NCBI GenBank assembly: GCA_937127125.1
Contig: CAKZLO010000003.1
Span: 62,001 to 126,000 of the forward strand
Direction of reading: 5' to 3'
Source of the DNA: an uncultured Ardenticatenia bacterium
GTDB lineage: Bacteria; Chloroflexota; Anaerolineae; 4572-78; NAK82
Length of the DNA: 64,000 nt
A model generated the notes under the pieces. That model was not told the origin of the DNA and did not search any database. It worked only from the letters and a program-made list of their open reading frames with translations. A program made the position numbers and the translations under genes. Numbering within the stretch: position 1 is the first letter of the stretch; every line of letters starts with the position of its first letter. This document shows positions 8,678 through 19,105 of this stretch, in pieces.

Positions 8678-9394
8678 ATGATACGTGCGTTCCCCGTTCA
8701 GATAGCTCCTTCAATGATGTGCGCCGATGTGTGGCAGCTGGCGGAGCAGGTACGGCAGCTGGAACAGGCAGGCGTGGATTACCTCCACTTTGACGTCATG
8801 GATGCCCACTTTGTACCGAATATGCCAGTCGGAACGGTATTTCTTGAACAGCTGCGCGTCCACACCGAGGTGCCGTTTGATGTGCATCTGATGGTGGATA
8901 ACAATGATTTCTTCGTGCAGCTGTTGGCACCCATCGGAGTGCAGTCCATCTCGGTGCACGCCGAGTCAGCAGTCCACCTTGATCGCACGCTGGGGCTCAT
9001 TCGCAGCTATGGCATCAAGGCGGGTGTGGCGCTCAACCCTGCGACGCCGCTCTCAGTTTTGCATTACGTAACAGAGCAGATGGATTATGTATTGATTATG
9101 ACCGTCAATCCTGGTTTCGCAGGCCAACGTATGGTACCCTCTGCGTACCGCAAGATTCGCGATTGCCGTCTGTTCTTAGAAGAGAATGGTGTGGAGGTGC
9201 CTATCCAGGTGGACGGGAACGTCAGCTTCGATCGGATACCCCATATGGTCGCTGCCGGTGCCGATATCCTGGTGACAGGTACCAGCAGCGTTTTTCACCG
9301 AGATGGCACCCTTTTGGACAATATAGCACGTGTGCGTCAGGCAATCGCCGAGGGATTGAGGATGCGACATCATGACAGCCACCAGTTCGCATGA
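8678..9394 (+). CDS. Ribulose-phosphate 3-epimerase family protein (RPE/AlsE-like)
   Basis: HFDVMDAHFVPNMPVG, VDVHLMVDN-type segment, IMTVNPGFAGQ, QVDGNVSFDRI. Confidence 0.9.
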   Translation: MIRAFPVQIAPSMMCADVWQLAEQVRQLEQAGVDYLHFDVMDAHFVPNMPVGTVFLEQLRVHTEVPFDVHLMVDNNDFFVQLLAPIGVQSISVHAESAVHLDRTLGLIRSYGIKAGVALNPATPLSVLHYVTEQMDYVLIMTVNPGFAGQRMVPSAYRKIRDCRLFLEENGVEVPIQVDGNVSFDRIPHMVAAGADILVTGTSSVFHRDGTLLDNIARVRQAIAEGLRMRHHDSHQFA

Positions 9395-10451
9395 TCAGGG
9401 AATGATGAATGCCTGCGTGCTGCATGCCGTGGGCGATATGCGCTATCAGCAGGTGCCGAAGCCACATCCTCAACGCGGACAGGTGTTGGTGCGCGTGGCG
9501 TATTGCGGTGTGTGCGGCTCCGACATTCCACGAGTGTTTGTCAAAGGCACCTATCATTTCCCCACTATCATCGGCCATGAATTCTCAGGTGTTGTGGAAG
9601 CTTGTGGCGAGGGCGTGGATCGGGTTGCGCCAGGCGAACACGTGGTGGTCTTTCCGCTTATCTGGTGCGGTAAGTGTGCACCATGCGAACAGGGCAAGTA
9701 TGTGCAGTGTGTGGATTACGACTACCTGGGTTCGCGTAGTGACGGTGCCTTTGCCGAATACGTGGTGGCACCTCAGGAGAATTTGCTGCGTGTGCCTGAG
9801 GGAGTCCCGCTCGAGGAGGCGGCTATGACCGAGCCGGCTGCCGTTGCACTGCACGCGTTGCGACGTGCCGAAGAGAATCTGCTCGGCCGCAGTGTAGCAG
9901 TGTTCGGTGCTGGCCCCATCGGACTGATGGTAGCCCAGTGGGCGCGTGCAATGGGAGCCACCCCGATCTTCATATTTGACATCGTCCCTCGCAAATTGCA
10001 AATGGCACAGGAGATGGGATTCGAGCTTACGTTCGATAATCGAGAGAACAATGCCTTGGAGATCATTCGCTCTGCTACACAGCGCGAGGGTGTGACAGTC
10101 TCGATTGAATGTGCTGGGGTGCCACAGACATTTGTTCAGGCAGCTGCCTGCACGATGCGAGGCGGCAAGATGATCATATTGGGTAATCCATCAGGGGACG
10201 TGATGTTGCCGGCGCCGCTTATCTCCCAGCTTATGCGACGCGAGGTAGCTTTGTTGGGAACGTGGAACTCGGATTACAGCGCAGCCGGCAACGACGATGA
10301 TTGGCGCGATGTGCTGACAGGTATGGCCCACGGGACAATCGCCTTGCACCCGCTTATCACGCACCGGGTTCCACTACGCGACGCGCCGCAGGCATTGCTT
10401 ATGATGCGGGAAGGACGCGAGTTCTTCTCCAAAGTGCTTGTTTATCCGTAG
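9372..10451 (+). CDS. Zinc-dependent (polyol/sugar) alcohol dehydrogenase, MDR family
   Basis: CGVCGSDIPRVF, IIGHEFSGVV, CGKCAPCEQGKYVQC, GAGPIGLMVAQWA. Confidence 0.9.
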   Translation: MTATSSHDQGMMNACVLHAVGDMRYQQVPKPHPQRGQVLVRVAYCGVCGSDIPRVFVKGTYHFPTIIGHEFSGVVEACGEGVDRVAPGEHVVVFPLIWCGKCAPCEQGKYVQCVDYDYLGSRSDGAFAEYVVAPQENLLRVPEGVPLEEAAMTEPAAVALHALRRAEENLLGRSVAVFGAGPIGLMVAQWARAMGATPIFIFDIVPRKLQMAQEMGFELTFDNRENNALEIIRSATQREGVTVSIECAGVPQTFVQAAACTMRGGKMIILGNPSGDVMLPAPLISQLMRREVALLGTWNSDYSAAGNDDDWRDVLTGMAHGTIALHPLITHRVPLRDAPQALLMMREGREFFSKVLVYP

Positions 10452-10512
10452 AGCTTCTATAATTAAGAAGGTGTATTCTGATAGCATTGGGATCATTTCT
10501 GGGGAGGAGTGA

Positions 10513-11559
10513 ATGAAGGCAGCTGTTCTTGAAGCACCAGGCAAGCTGGTGGTCAAAGAAGTACCAACACCGCAAGTAGACGACTACTCCGCACTGCTGC
10601 GTGTAGAAGCGACCAGCATATGTGGATCAGATGTGCGTATCCTCCACCATGGTAATCCGCGCGTCCAGCCACCCGCCATCATCGGACACGAAGCTGCCGG
10701 GGTAATCGTGCAGGTAGGACGCCACGTGACGCGGGTCAGAGAGGGCGACCGTGTCGCCATCGGTGCAGATGTGCCTTGCGGCCAGTGTCGCTGGTGCCGC
10801 AACGGTTTGGGCAATAACTGTGCTATTAACTATGCGATTGGTTATCAGATTCCTGGAGCATTCGCAGAGTATATGCTTTTGCCGCGGCTGGTGCTGGAGG
10901 AAGGGCCTGTCACGCCTATCAGCGACAATCTGAGCTTTGAGGAAGCCTCGTTAGCCGAGCCGCTTGCCTGTGCTATCAATGGCATGGAACTAGCACAGGT
11001 GGGGCTGGGCAAAACAGTATGTATTATTGGCATGGGGCCCATTGGTTGTATAATGATTGACTTGGCCCGCGTAATGGGAGCTACCAAGGTCATCGCCGCC
11101 CAACGCAGCCAGGCGCGTATGGAAATCGCCCGATTCTATGAGGCAGACGTCTACATCGATACCTCACGTGAGGACTTGGTGGCACGTTGCCGCGAGGAGA
11201 CCAACGGTGAGGGGCCAGACGTTGTGATCACCGCTTGCGGTTCCGTGGAGGCGCACGAGCAGGCCATTGAGATGGTGGCGCATCGTGGCTATGTAAACCT
11301 CTTCGGTGGATTGAAGAAGGATGCACGCCCAATGTGTGTCCTTTCTAACACTATTCACTACAAAGAGTGTTTCGTCACCGGATCCCATGGCAGCGTCCCA
11401 CGTCACCATGAGCTGGCGGTCAAGCTGTTGGAGAAGGGACTGGTGCGCGTCGCACCGCTCATTACGCATCGCTTTCCGCTCAGCCGCATCGAGGACGGCT
11501 TCGCAGCAATGGAAGGGCGTTCGGGAATGAAGGTGATCATCCAACCGCAAGCCACATAA
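10513..11559 (+). CDS. Zinc-dependent alcohol dehydrogenase, MDR family (second paralog)
   Basis: TSICGSDVRILHHG, IIGHEAAGVI, CGQCRWCRNGLGNNC, IGMGPIGCIMIDLA. Confidence 0.9.
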   Translation: MKAAVLEAPGKLVVKEVPTPQVDDYSALLRVEATSICGSDVRILHHGNPRVQPPAIIGHEAAGVIVQVGRHVTRVREGDRVAIGADVPCGQCRWCRNGLGNNCAINYAIGYQIPGAFAEYMLLPRLVLEEGPVTPISDNLSFEEASLAEPLACAINGMELAQVGLGKTVCIIGMGPIGCIMIDLARVMGATKVIAAQRSQARMEIARFYEADVYIDTSREDLVARCREETNGEGPDVVITACGSVEAHEQAIEMVAHRGYVNLFGGLKKDARPMCVLSNTIHYKECFVTGSHGSVPRHHELAVKLLEKGLVRVAPLITHRFPLSRIEDGFAAMEGRSGMKVIIQPQAT

Positions 11560-11592
11560 TAATGTTAGGCACTTGGGGTAGGGGGTGTCGCT

Positions 11593-13272
11593 ATGAGCCA
11601 TGATCTGCAGGCGAAACGCCAGGAGTGGGAAGAGAAGGTGCTAGCGCCATTCGTGGCACGCGATCCAAATTGGGCGCAGAATCTTGAGACACCTTCTCAA
11701 ATACCGGAAGATCTGCTGTACCTCCCCCCTGATACGGTTGGTGATACCTATGCCGCTGAATATCTGACACAATTGGGGTTTCCGGGACAATATCCCTTTA
11801 CACGTGGTATATACCCCAATATGTACCGTGGCCGATTGTGGACGATGCGTCAGTATGCCGGCTACGCAACTGCGGAGGAAACCAACGCACGTTACAAGTA
11901 CTTGCTGAATCAGGGCCAGACAGGCCTGAGCGTCGCCTTCGATCTGCCCACGCAGATCGGTTACGATGCCGACCACTCGTTCGCACAAGGGGAAGTGGGC
12001 AAGGTAGGCGTCTCTGTATCTTCGCTTGCCGATATGGAGAGTCTCTTCTCGGGTATTCCTCTCGACAAGGTCTCCACCAGTATGACCATCAACGCTCCAG
12101 CAGCGGTGCTGCTGGCGATGTATATCGCGGTTGCTAGGAAGCAAGGGGTGTCGCTCGATCAATTGCGCGGCACGGTGCAGAATGACATTCTTAAAGAATA
12201 CATAGCGCGTGGCACTTACATCTTTCCCCCTGCACCATCGATGCGCCTCATTACCGACATGTTCCAGTACTGCAAGCAGCATATGCCCCGGTGGAACACG
12301 ATCAGTATCAGTGGTTACCACATTCGCGAGGCAGGTGCCACAGCGGTACAGGAAATAGCATTTACCTTTGCTAATGCGATAGCGTATGTGGAAGCAGCGC
12401 TGAAAGCTGGCCTGCAGGTCGACGAGTTCGCGCCTCAGCTGACGTTTTTCTTTGCTGCGCAGAATCACCTACTGGAGGAGGTTGCCAAGTTTCGCGCTGC
12501 CCGCCGTCTGTGGGCACGGTTGATGCGCGATCGCTTCGGTGCCCGTGATCCCAAGAGCATGATGTTGCGCTTCCACACTCAAACGGCAGGTGTTGCACTT
12601 ACGGCGCAGCAACCTATGAACAACATAGTGCGTGTCACGATTCAAGCGCTGGCAGCTGTGCTGGGGGGCACTCAGAGTCTCCACACCAATAGCATGGATG
12701 AAGCACTCTCGTTGCCCACGGAGGACACTGTCCAGGTCGCCCTGCGCACACAACAAATTATCGCTTACGAGAGCGGGGTGACCGACACAGTAGATCCCCT
12801 TGCTGGCAGCTATTATGTCGAGCACCTTACCGACGAAATTGAGCGGCGTGTGATCGCCTACCTAGAGCGTATTGATCGCATGGGAGGCGCTCTGGGTGCT
12901 ATCGAATCAGGCTTTATGCAACGCGAAATCCAAGAGAGCGCCTACCGCTATCAGCAGGCGGTGGAGAGCGGACAGCGCGTTGTAGTCGGCGTCAATCGAT
13001 TTCAGGTGCGCGAAGAAAAACGCCTGCGCCCTCTGCGTATTGACGAGTCAGTGCAAGAAGCACAGGCACAACGACTCAAGGAGCTGCGTGCTCAACGTGA
13101 TCAATCGGCCGTGGCGCGTGCCCTCACAGAGCTGGAGGCGGCAGCAGCCGGCAACGAGAATGTGATGCCTTACATCTTGCAAGCGGTCGAGGCATATGCC
13201 ACTCTGGGCGAGATCTGTGGAATTCTGCGCCGTGTCTTCGGAGAGTATCGCGCGGCAAGTGGCATCTTTTGA
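11593..13272 (+). CDS. Methylmalonyl-CoA mutase, large (catalytic) subunit, separately encoded
   Basis: [44 protein letters not shown]-like [33 protein letters not shown]. Confidence 0.95.
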   Translation: MSHDLQAKRQEWEEKVLAPFVARDPNWAQNLETPSQIPEDLLYLPPDTVGDTYAAEYLTQLGFPGQYPFTRGIYPNMYRGRLWTMRQYAGYATAEETNARYKYLLNQGQTGLSVAFDLPTQIGYDADHSFAQGEVGKVGVSVSSLADMESLFSGIPLDKVSTSMTINAPAAVLLAMYIAVARKQGVSLDQLRGTVQNDILKEYIARGTYIFPPAPSMRLITDMFQYCKQHMPRWNTISISGYHIREAGATAVQEIAFTFANAIAYVEAALKAGLQVDEFAPQLTFFFAAQNHLLEEVAKFRAARRLWARLMRDRFGARDPKSMMLRFHTQTAGVALTAQQPMNNIVRVTIQALAAVLGGTQSLHTNSMDEALSLPTEDTVQVALRTQQIIAYESGVTDTVDPLAGSYYVEHLTDEIERRVIAYLERIDRMGGALGAIESGFMQREIQESAYRYQQAVESGQRVVVGVNRFQVREEKRLRPLRIDESVQEAQAQRLKELRAQRDQSAVARALTELEAAAAGNENVMPYILQAVEAYATLGEICGILRRVFGEYRAASGIF

Positions 13273-13295
13273 CACAGAGGATGAGGTCGACCACG

Positions 13296-13709
13296 ATGTT
13301 ACAACAAATTGAGCACATTGCTATTGTGGTACAAGACCTGGAGGCAGCGCTCCATGTCTATCGTGATGTGTTAGGACTTCCTCTGGTGCGCATTGAGGAG
13401 GTGCCAGCTGAGAGTGTGAAGGTAGCTTTTCTGGAGCTGCCACGCGGAGGAAGCCACATTGAGCTGGTGCAACCCACAGACACTGAGAGTGGCATCGCGC
13501 GCTTCCTAAGTAAACGGGGCGAAGGTGTTCACCACATCTGTTTTCGCGTCGAGAATGTTGCAGAGGCGATGTCGCGGCTGCTATCTGCAGGTCTGGAGCT
13601 TATTGGTCAGGAAGTGCGAGTTAACCGGGAAGGACGCTCGTACATTTTTGTGCATCCTAAGTCCACTCATGGGGTTTTAATTGAGCTATATGAGGTAAAA
13701 TCTTCCTGA
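13296..13709 (+). CDS. mce: Methylmalonyl-CoA epimerase (VOC family)
   Basis: IEHIAIVVQDLEAALHVYRDVLGL, GEGVHHICFRVENV; next to mutase. Confidence 0.9.
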   Translation: MLQQIEHIAIVVQDLEAALHVYRDVLGLPLVRIEEVPAESVKVAFLELPRGGSHIELVQPTDTESGIARFLSKRGEGVHHICFRVENVAEAMSRLLSAGLELIGQEVRVNREGRSYIFVHPKSTHGVLIELYEVKSS

Positions 13710-13777
13710 GCAGGCGCTTCTGATTCTTATTGCCTCTTACAGTCTGCTCTTGCTAGTACGGCGTCGGGTGCCAGAAT

Positions 13778-16700
13778 ATGCCGGACGAAACGGTTGAGCT
13801 GCATTCTAAGAGCATGCGTCACAGAGCAGCGGGCGAAGCGACATCGCATCTCTCCAACCCATTGTTGCCGGCACGCTGGGGTAATGCACCACAACAAAAA
13901 CTTCTCAACGCATTGATCAAGCTCCTCAAGGTTCACAGTAGCCAGGACGCCTATAGTATCCTTTGTCACACGCTGGCCAAGACAGGATACATCTCATTCG
14001 TGGTTGCTCTGGAGGCGCAATTGCCCACCAGTGGTAGCCCAAGCGCAGAGACGGCTTCGTGCGTTTTCGTAGCGGCTGCAGTCCCAAGGCGAAGCCTGTT
14101 GCGATGTATTACGCGTGCGATTGGCCGGCCGATAGTGGGATATCGTGCACCACTACATTGTCTTCCCTTAGGAGCAGAGACTTTTTCCTTGGGTGAAGCA
14201 AGGTTAACCGAGTTGGGCTCGGATAACTTGCTGAAATTGTTCTCGCTCACCAGAGAGCATATCCCGCCCCGCTCGGTACGCCAGATGGGAGCTGGACAGT
14301 GTCTTACTATGCCCTTGCCTTCCCCTGAAACGCCCACTGCTTTGCTAGTGATAGGGGATGACCTCTACCCCTCAGACCTGCCATTCTTCCGCTGGCTGAT
14401 GCGTTACCTTTATGTAGTAACAAGCACCACACATTTGGTGGCAATGGAACGTCGTCGACATGCAGAGGCTGAACTGCTGAGCACGTTGGCAATGGCTATC
14501 AATTCAACCCGTGGATTGTACGACCTGCTTGATCTAGTAGTGCATCGAATCCGGGACTTGTACCAAGCAACTGCTTGCTCGGTCTCGCTCCTGGACGCGA
14601 CAGGCGGGAATTTCGTGCTCGAGGCTACAACCGATCCCTCTCTCCACACTCGAGAAGAACGAATAGTGTTTCCGGCCCAACATAGCGTCGCTGGCCATGC
14701 CATCCGTGAGCGACGGACGCTGATCTGCAACGATCTTCGTCGGGTGCCAGAATACTATGGACGGTTAGCGCATCGCGCCGACGTTGAACAGTTCCGCTCC
14801 ATGATTACAGCGCCTTTAATTGTGGAAGACAAACCGCTTGGCGTCATTCAGCTCCTTAGCACACAGGCAAATGCTTTCAGTTCGACCAATGCAGAAACGC
14901 TTACTACAGTAGCAGGTATGGTGGCGTCCGCTGTGGCCAGGGCACACTCCTACGAACATGCTCTGGCATTGGCGATTTCTGAACGTCGCCAACGCGAAAT
15001 AGCCGAAAGATTGCGTCGTGTAGCATTATGGGTTAATGCCAGCCTAGATCTAGATGTAGTGCTCAACCGCATTCTGGAACAACTGGCTGAGGTAGTGCCG
15101 TACGACAGCGCTTCTATTCTGTTATTAACTGATGGACGTATGGAGATGCGCGCTGGCAGAGGGTTTGCCGATCCAGATGCTATCAAGGAGAACAGTTGTC
15201 GCATTAACTTGCAAGATTCAGAACTGTTCCGAGAGATGAGCCACACACGCCTTCCAATTGTTCTGGATGACGTGTGGGAAGACAAGCGCTTTATACTCGT
15301 ACCCGGCTCCGAGCAAATCCGTTCCTGGATCGGTGTGCCTTTGATTGCTCAGGATCAGGTGATCGGCATGTTGAGCGTTGATCGATATGAGCCGGGTGCA
15401 TACAACGCCGAGGATGCTCAGACAGCACTTCATTTTGCAATGCAGGCTGCGATAGCAATCGAAAATGCGCGCTTGCATCATATGGTGCAAATGCGTGCCG
15501 AGGAGCTGGGGATGCACGTGTCGGCACGCACAGCGGAGCTGAATCGCGTCCACGAGCGCATGCGTGCCGTGCTAGAACAAGCTGGTGAAGCTATTGTGCT
15601 GACTGCCCCAGACGGAGTCATTGAGTATGCCAATCCTGCATGGGAACGCCTAACCGGCCTCCGTGTCGAAGAGGCTGTGCGAAACCAGTTGCGTGTCGTC
15701 TCGCCAGAGCATTTCCCCGAACTGTTTATGGACCGGGAGACTCTGGCACAACGACCGCACGTATACCGTCGTGCTATAAGCGACCACCGCCAGGATGGGT
15801 CGGGCTACACGGTTGAAGCGACGGTTTCGCCTGTATTCGTCACCAGCGGAGAACAGTCCGAGCTGGTAAATCTGGTTGTTGTTTATCGCGACATAACTGA
15901 ACGCACAGAGCTGGAGCGTCAGAAAAACCTGTTCATAAGTACAGCGGCACATCAGCTGCGCACGCCGCTCACTTCGATATTGGGGTTCAGCGAGCTGCTC
16001 CTGACGCGTTCAGATCTGTCCCCTGAGCAACAGCAGCGTTATCTGAACTACATTCACGAAAGGGCACAGCTCATGTGCGAGCTGGTCCAGGATTTGTTTG
16101 ACGTAGCACGTTTTGAAGCGGGTGCTCGCCTGGAACTTCATCTCGAACCCTTGGACATAGGAACGCTATTGGACAATGTGCTGTTGGATTGGCAAGAGCG
16201 ATCACCCGACTATCGGTTTATACTAGAGACAACACCTGGATGTCCTTTAGTGTATGTAGATCGCGCCCGGCTGGTCAACCAAGTGTTGTATCATTTGCTC
16301 TCCAATGCCACACAATACTCTCCACCAGGCAGCACAGTCAAGATAGCAGCGAAACCTGTGGGCAAATACGTTGAGGTGATCATTGCCGACACAGGTGTCG
16401 GGATGACAGCCGATCAGGTACGCAACCTGTTTACCAAGTTCTGGCGAGCGGATGACTCGCCCACAGCTGTCGAGGGTAGCGGACTCGGGCTGGTGGTTGT
16501 CAAGCACATAGTCGAGCAGCACGGTGGTCGCATCTGGATAGACAGCACCCCAGGGAAGGGCACTGTTGTGCACTTCACTTTGCCTCAGGCAGAACCTTCG
16601 ACGGTGGTGTTGATCGTGGAGGACGAAGAAACGATGCGTGAGTTTGAGCAAGATGTATTACACACCGCACATATTGACAGCCTGTTGGCCAACGATGGGG

Positions 16701-17032
16701 AAGAAGCGTTACGCATGGCTGTCTACCAGCCCGATCTGGTGCTACTCGACTTGATGCTGCCAGGCATCTCCGGCCTTGAGGTACTCAAAGCATTGAAAGA
16801 AGATCCTGCCACCACGTCGATCCCGGTCTTGGTAGTGTCTGCGTTGTCCAGCTGGCAGATCATCGAGGAGGTGCATCGTTTGGGCGCAGTGGATTTCCTG
16901 GTCAAGCCATTTTCGCCAGCTGAGCTGATAGGTCGGGTGCGTAAAGCTCTATGGCGGCAACGACACACTCTGCATGGTAGTGTTGAACAACCATTCATCT
17001 CCGATGGTCGCTCATGCGAAGTGATGGGATAA
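13778..17032 (+). CDS. Hybrid sensor histidine kinase (GAF-GAF-PAS-HisKA-HATPase-REC)
   Basis: STAAHQLRTPLTSILGFSELL, ADTGVGMT, GSGLGLVVVKHIVEQHGGRI, C-terminal REC PDLVLLDLMLPG. Confidence 0.92.
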   Translation: MPDETVELHSKSMRHRAAGEATSHLSNPLLPARWGNAPQQKLLNALIKLLKVHSSQDAYSILCHTLAKTGYISFVVALEAQLPTSGSPSAETASCVFVAAAVPRRSLLRCITRAIGRPIVGYRAPLHCLPLGAETFSLGEARLTELGSDNLLKLFSLTREHIPPRSVRQMGAGQCLTMPLPSPETPTALLVIGDDLYPSDLPFFRWLMRYLYVVTSTTHLVAMERRRHAEAELLSTLAMAINSTRGLYDLLDLVVHRIRDLYQATACSVSLLDATGGNFVLEATTDPSLHTREERIVFPAQHSVAGHAIRERRTLICNDLRRVPEYYGRLAHRADVEQFRSMITAPLIVEDKPLGVIQLLSTQANAFSSTNAETLTTVAGMVASAVARAHSYEHALALAISERRQREIAERLRRVALWVNASLDLDVVLNRILEQLAEVVPYDSASILLLTDGRMEMRAGRGFADPDAIKENSCRINLQDSELFREMSHTRLPIVLDDVWEDKRFILVPGSEQIRSWIGVPLIAQDQVIGMLSVDRYEPGAYNAEDAQTALHFAMQAAIAIENARLHHMVQMRAEELGMHVSARTAELNRVHERMRAVLEQAGEAIVLTAPDGVIEYANPAWERLTGLRVEEAVRNQLRVVSPEHFPELFMDRETLAQRPHVYRRAISDHRQDGSGYTVEATVSPVFVTSGEQSELVNLVVVYRDITERTELERQKNLFISTAAHQLRTPLTSILGFSELLLTRSDLSPEQQQRYLNYIHERAQLMCELVQDLFDVARFEAGARLELHLEPLDIGTLLDNVLLDWQERSPDYRFILETTPGCPLVYVDRARLVNQVLYHLLSNATQYSPPGSTVKIAAKPVGKYVEVIIADTGVGMTADQVRNLFTKFWRADDSPTAVEGSGLGLVVVKHIVEQHGGRIWIDSTPGKGTVVHFTLPQAEPSTVVLIVEDEETMREFEQDVLHTAHIDSLLANDGEEALRMAVYQPDLVLLDLMLPGISGLEVLKALKEDPATTSIPVLVVSALSSWQIIEEVHRLGAVDFLVKPFSPAELIGRVRKALWRQRHTLHGSVEQPFISDGRSCEVMG

Positions 17033-17074
17033 TTCACCGAGCCTTTGTGGAATTCCCCATGATAGGAGGAGGAC

Positions 17075-17446
17075 GTGAAAAAGATCCTGATCGTGGATGA
17101 CCAACCAGAAGTACGTGAGCTAGTGGAGGTGACGTTAAGCATCGGTGATTACCAAATCATACAAGCATCAAGTGGAGATGAGGCGTTAGCGTTGGCTCGC
17201 GCTGAACACCCCGATCTGGTGTTGCTGGATGTGATGATGCCTAACAGCTCTCTCGACGGTTTTGAAGTGTGTCGTCGCATCAAATCGGATCCTGTCCTGC
17301 GCAACACGGTAGTGATCATGGTAACAGCGCGCGGTCAGAAGCAAGACTTGCAGATGGGCAAGGCAGCAGGAGCGGATGGCTACTTTACCAAACCCTTTAG
17401 CCCCCTAGAACTGATGAGCAAGGTAGAAGAAGTGTTGGGAGAGTGA
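17075..17446 (+). CDS. Response regulator receiver domain protein
   Basis: KKILIVDDQPEVRELV, LVLLDVMMPN, KPFSPLELMSKV. Confidence 0.93.
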   Translation: MKKILIVDDQPEVRELVEVTLSIGDYQIIQASSGDEALALARAEHPDLVLLDVMMPNSSLDGFEVCRRIKSDPVLRNTVVIMVTARGQKQDLQMGKAAGADGYFTKPFSPLELMSKVEEVLGE

Positions 17447-17632
17447 TTCTGACAGGAAGATACCCTAGCTGGGCGATGTGATCATATGGTGAACGCTGGG
17501 CGACTCCAAGTGCCCGGAGCTCCGATCGATGTTAGCAATCTACCCCTGGTTCTCAAACCAGCAAAGACCTATTAGATCACTCACCCCTACACTTTTTGGT
17601 ATGCTCTCCTACATAGCGGTATAATGATATTT

Positions 17633-18043
17633 ATGAACCAATCCCATGCTTCGCCCCCTATCCGAGTGTTGATTGCTAAACTCGGTCTGGATGGCCATGA
17701 TCGTGGCGCCCTAGTGGTAGCGCGCGCGCTACGTGATGCCGGCATGGAGGTGATCTACACCGGCCTGCGCCAAACGCCCGAAATGGTTGCCGACGCGGCA
17801 CTGCAAGAAGATGTAGATGTAGTGGGCCTTTCCATATTGAGTGGTGCCCATCTGGTGTTGCTGCCACGTACGGTGGATCTACTGCGCAAGTATGGGTTGG
17901 GTGACGTTTTAGTCATTGCTGGAGGAATCATACCAGATGAGGATGTGCCGGTGTTGAGGGAGCGTGGCGTGCACGCTGTATTCGGTCCCGGTTCTTCCAC
18001 CCAAGAAATCGTGAATTTTATCCGTGAGCACGTCAGGAAATAG
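17633..18043 (+). CDS. Methylmalonyl-CoA mutase, small B12-binding subunit
   Basis: [33 protein letters not shown] cobalamin-binding motif. Confidence 0.95.
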   Translation: MNQSHASPPIRVLIAKLGLDGHDRGALVVARALRDAGMEVIYTGLRQTPEMVADAALQEDVDVVGLSILSGAHLVLLPRTVDLLRKYGLGDVLVIAGGIIPDEDVPVLRERGVHAVFGPGSSTQEIVNFIREHVRK

Positions 18044-19070
18044 ACCGGTGGAGCTGGTACAAGCGGCAATAGCGGGTGATCGGCGCGCCATAGCAAGGTT
18101 GATCACTCTGATAGAGAGTGAAATCAAAGAAGCGCCCGCCATTCTGGCAGAGATCTACCCCTATACTGGTCGCGCCTATGTAATTGGCATCACTGGTGCA
18201 CCTGGTAGTGGAAAGAGCACTCTGGTTAATCAACTGGCGAAAAGCTACTGCGATCTCGGACGCCGCGTAGGGGTCATAGCAGTAGATGCTACCAGCCCCT
18301 TCTCCGGGGGAGCCATCTTGGGCGATCGCGTACGCATGCGCGATTTAGGCCAATATCCCGGTGTGTTTGTGCGTAGTATGGCTAGCCGTGGTAACTTGGG
18401 AGGATTAGCGCGCACGACCCCAGCTGTTGTCAAAGTGCTCGATGCCGCCGGCTATGATCTCATATTGGTGGAGACAGTGGGCACTGGGCAGCTAGAAGTT
18501 GAAATCGCTCGTACAGCCCATACTGTGCTTGTAGTCGAGATGCCTGGCACTGGCGACGAGATTCAATCCATCAAAGCGGGCGTTCTGGAGATCGCGGATG
18601 TGGTAGTGGTTAATAAATCTGATCGAGATGGTGCAGAACGTACAGCAGCGATTCTGGAAGCTATGCTAAGTACGAGAGAGAGGTGGGCAGGCTCAGGGCT
18701 GGTATATTCCGATCACTCGGGAGCTTTGTTACCACGATTGGCAAAGTACTTAGGGGGCGAGAAAAGCTCGATGACAGAAGAGACCAGCTGGCGGCCGCGC
18801 GTGGTGCGCACAGTTGCCACCCGTGGTGAGGGCATTGCTGATCTGCTATGCGCCATTGAACAACATCGCCAGCATTTGCTGACCACACGTGAATGGGAAG
18901 AGCGCAATCGCTTGCGACTGCTGAGCGAGATCGAACAGGTGCTGCGCCGCCGCTTGATGGAAAGATTGCTTCACCAGGTTGAACTGGATCACCTGGCTGA
19001 AGTGGTTAACAGTGTACTAGCACGGCGTCTTGATCCGTATGCGGCGGCCGAACAATTGCTCTGTGGATAG
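18024..19070 (+). CDS. meaB: Methylmalonyl-CoA mutase-associated GTPase MeaB/ArgK
   Basis: [52 protein letters not shown]. Confidence 0.94.
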   Translation: MSTSGNRPVELVQAAIAGDRRAIARLITLIESEIKEAPAILAEIYPYTGRAYVIGITGAPGSGKSTLVNQLAKSYCDLGRRVGVIAVDATSPFSGGAILGDRVRMRDLGQYPGVFVRSMASRGNLGGLARTTPAVVKVLDAAGYDLILVETVGTGQLEVEIARTAHTVLVVEMPGTGDEIQSIKAGVLEIADVVVVNKSDRDGAERTAAILEAMLSTRERWAGSGLVYSDHSGALLPRLAKYLGGEKSSMTEETSWRPRVVRTVATRGEGIADLLCAIEQHRQHLLTTREWEERNRLRLLSEIEQVLRRRLMERLLHQVELDHLAEVVNSVLARRLDPYAAAEQLLCG

Positions 19071-19105
19071 AGTTCTCCATTTGATTCATCTGTCGGAGGT
19101 GGTAC

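Noticed and set aside
11641-12468. 275-aa minus-strand ORF antisense to methylmalonyl-CoA mutase
   Set aside because: Antisense shadow of a well-conserved gene with no motif support.
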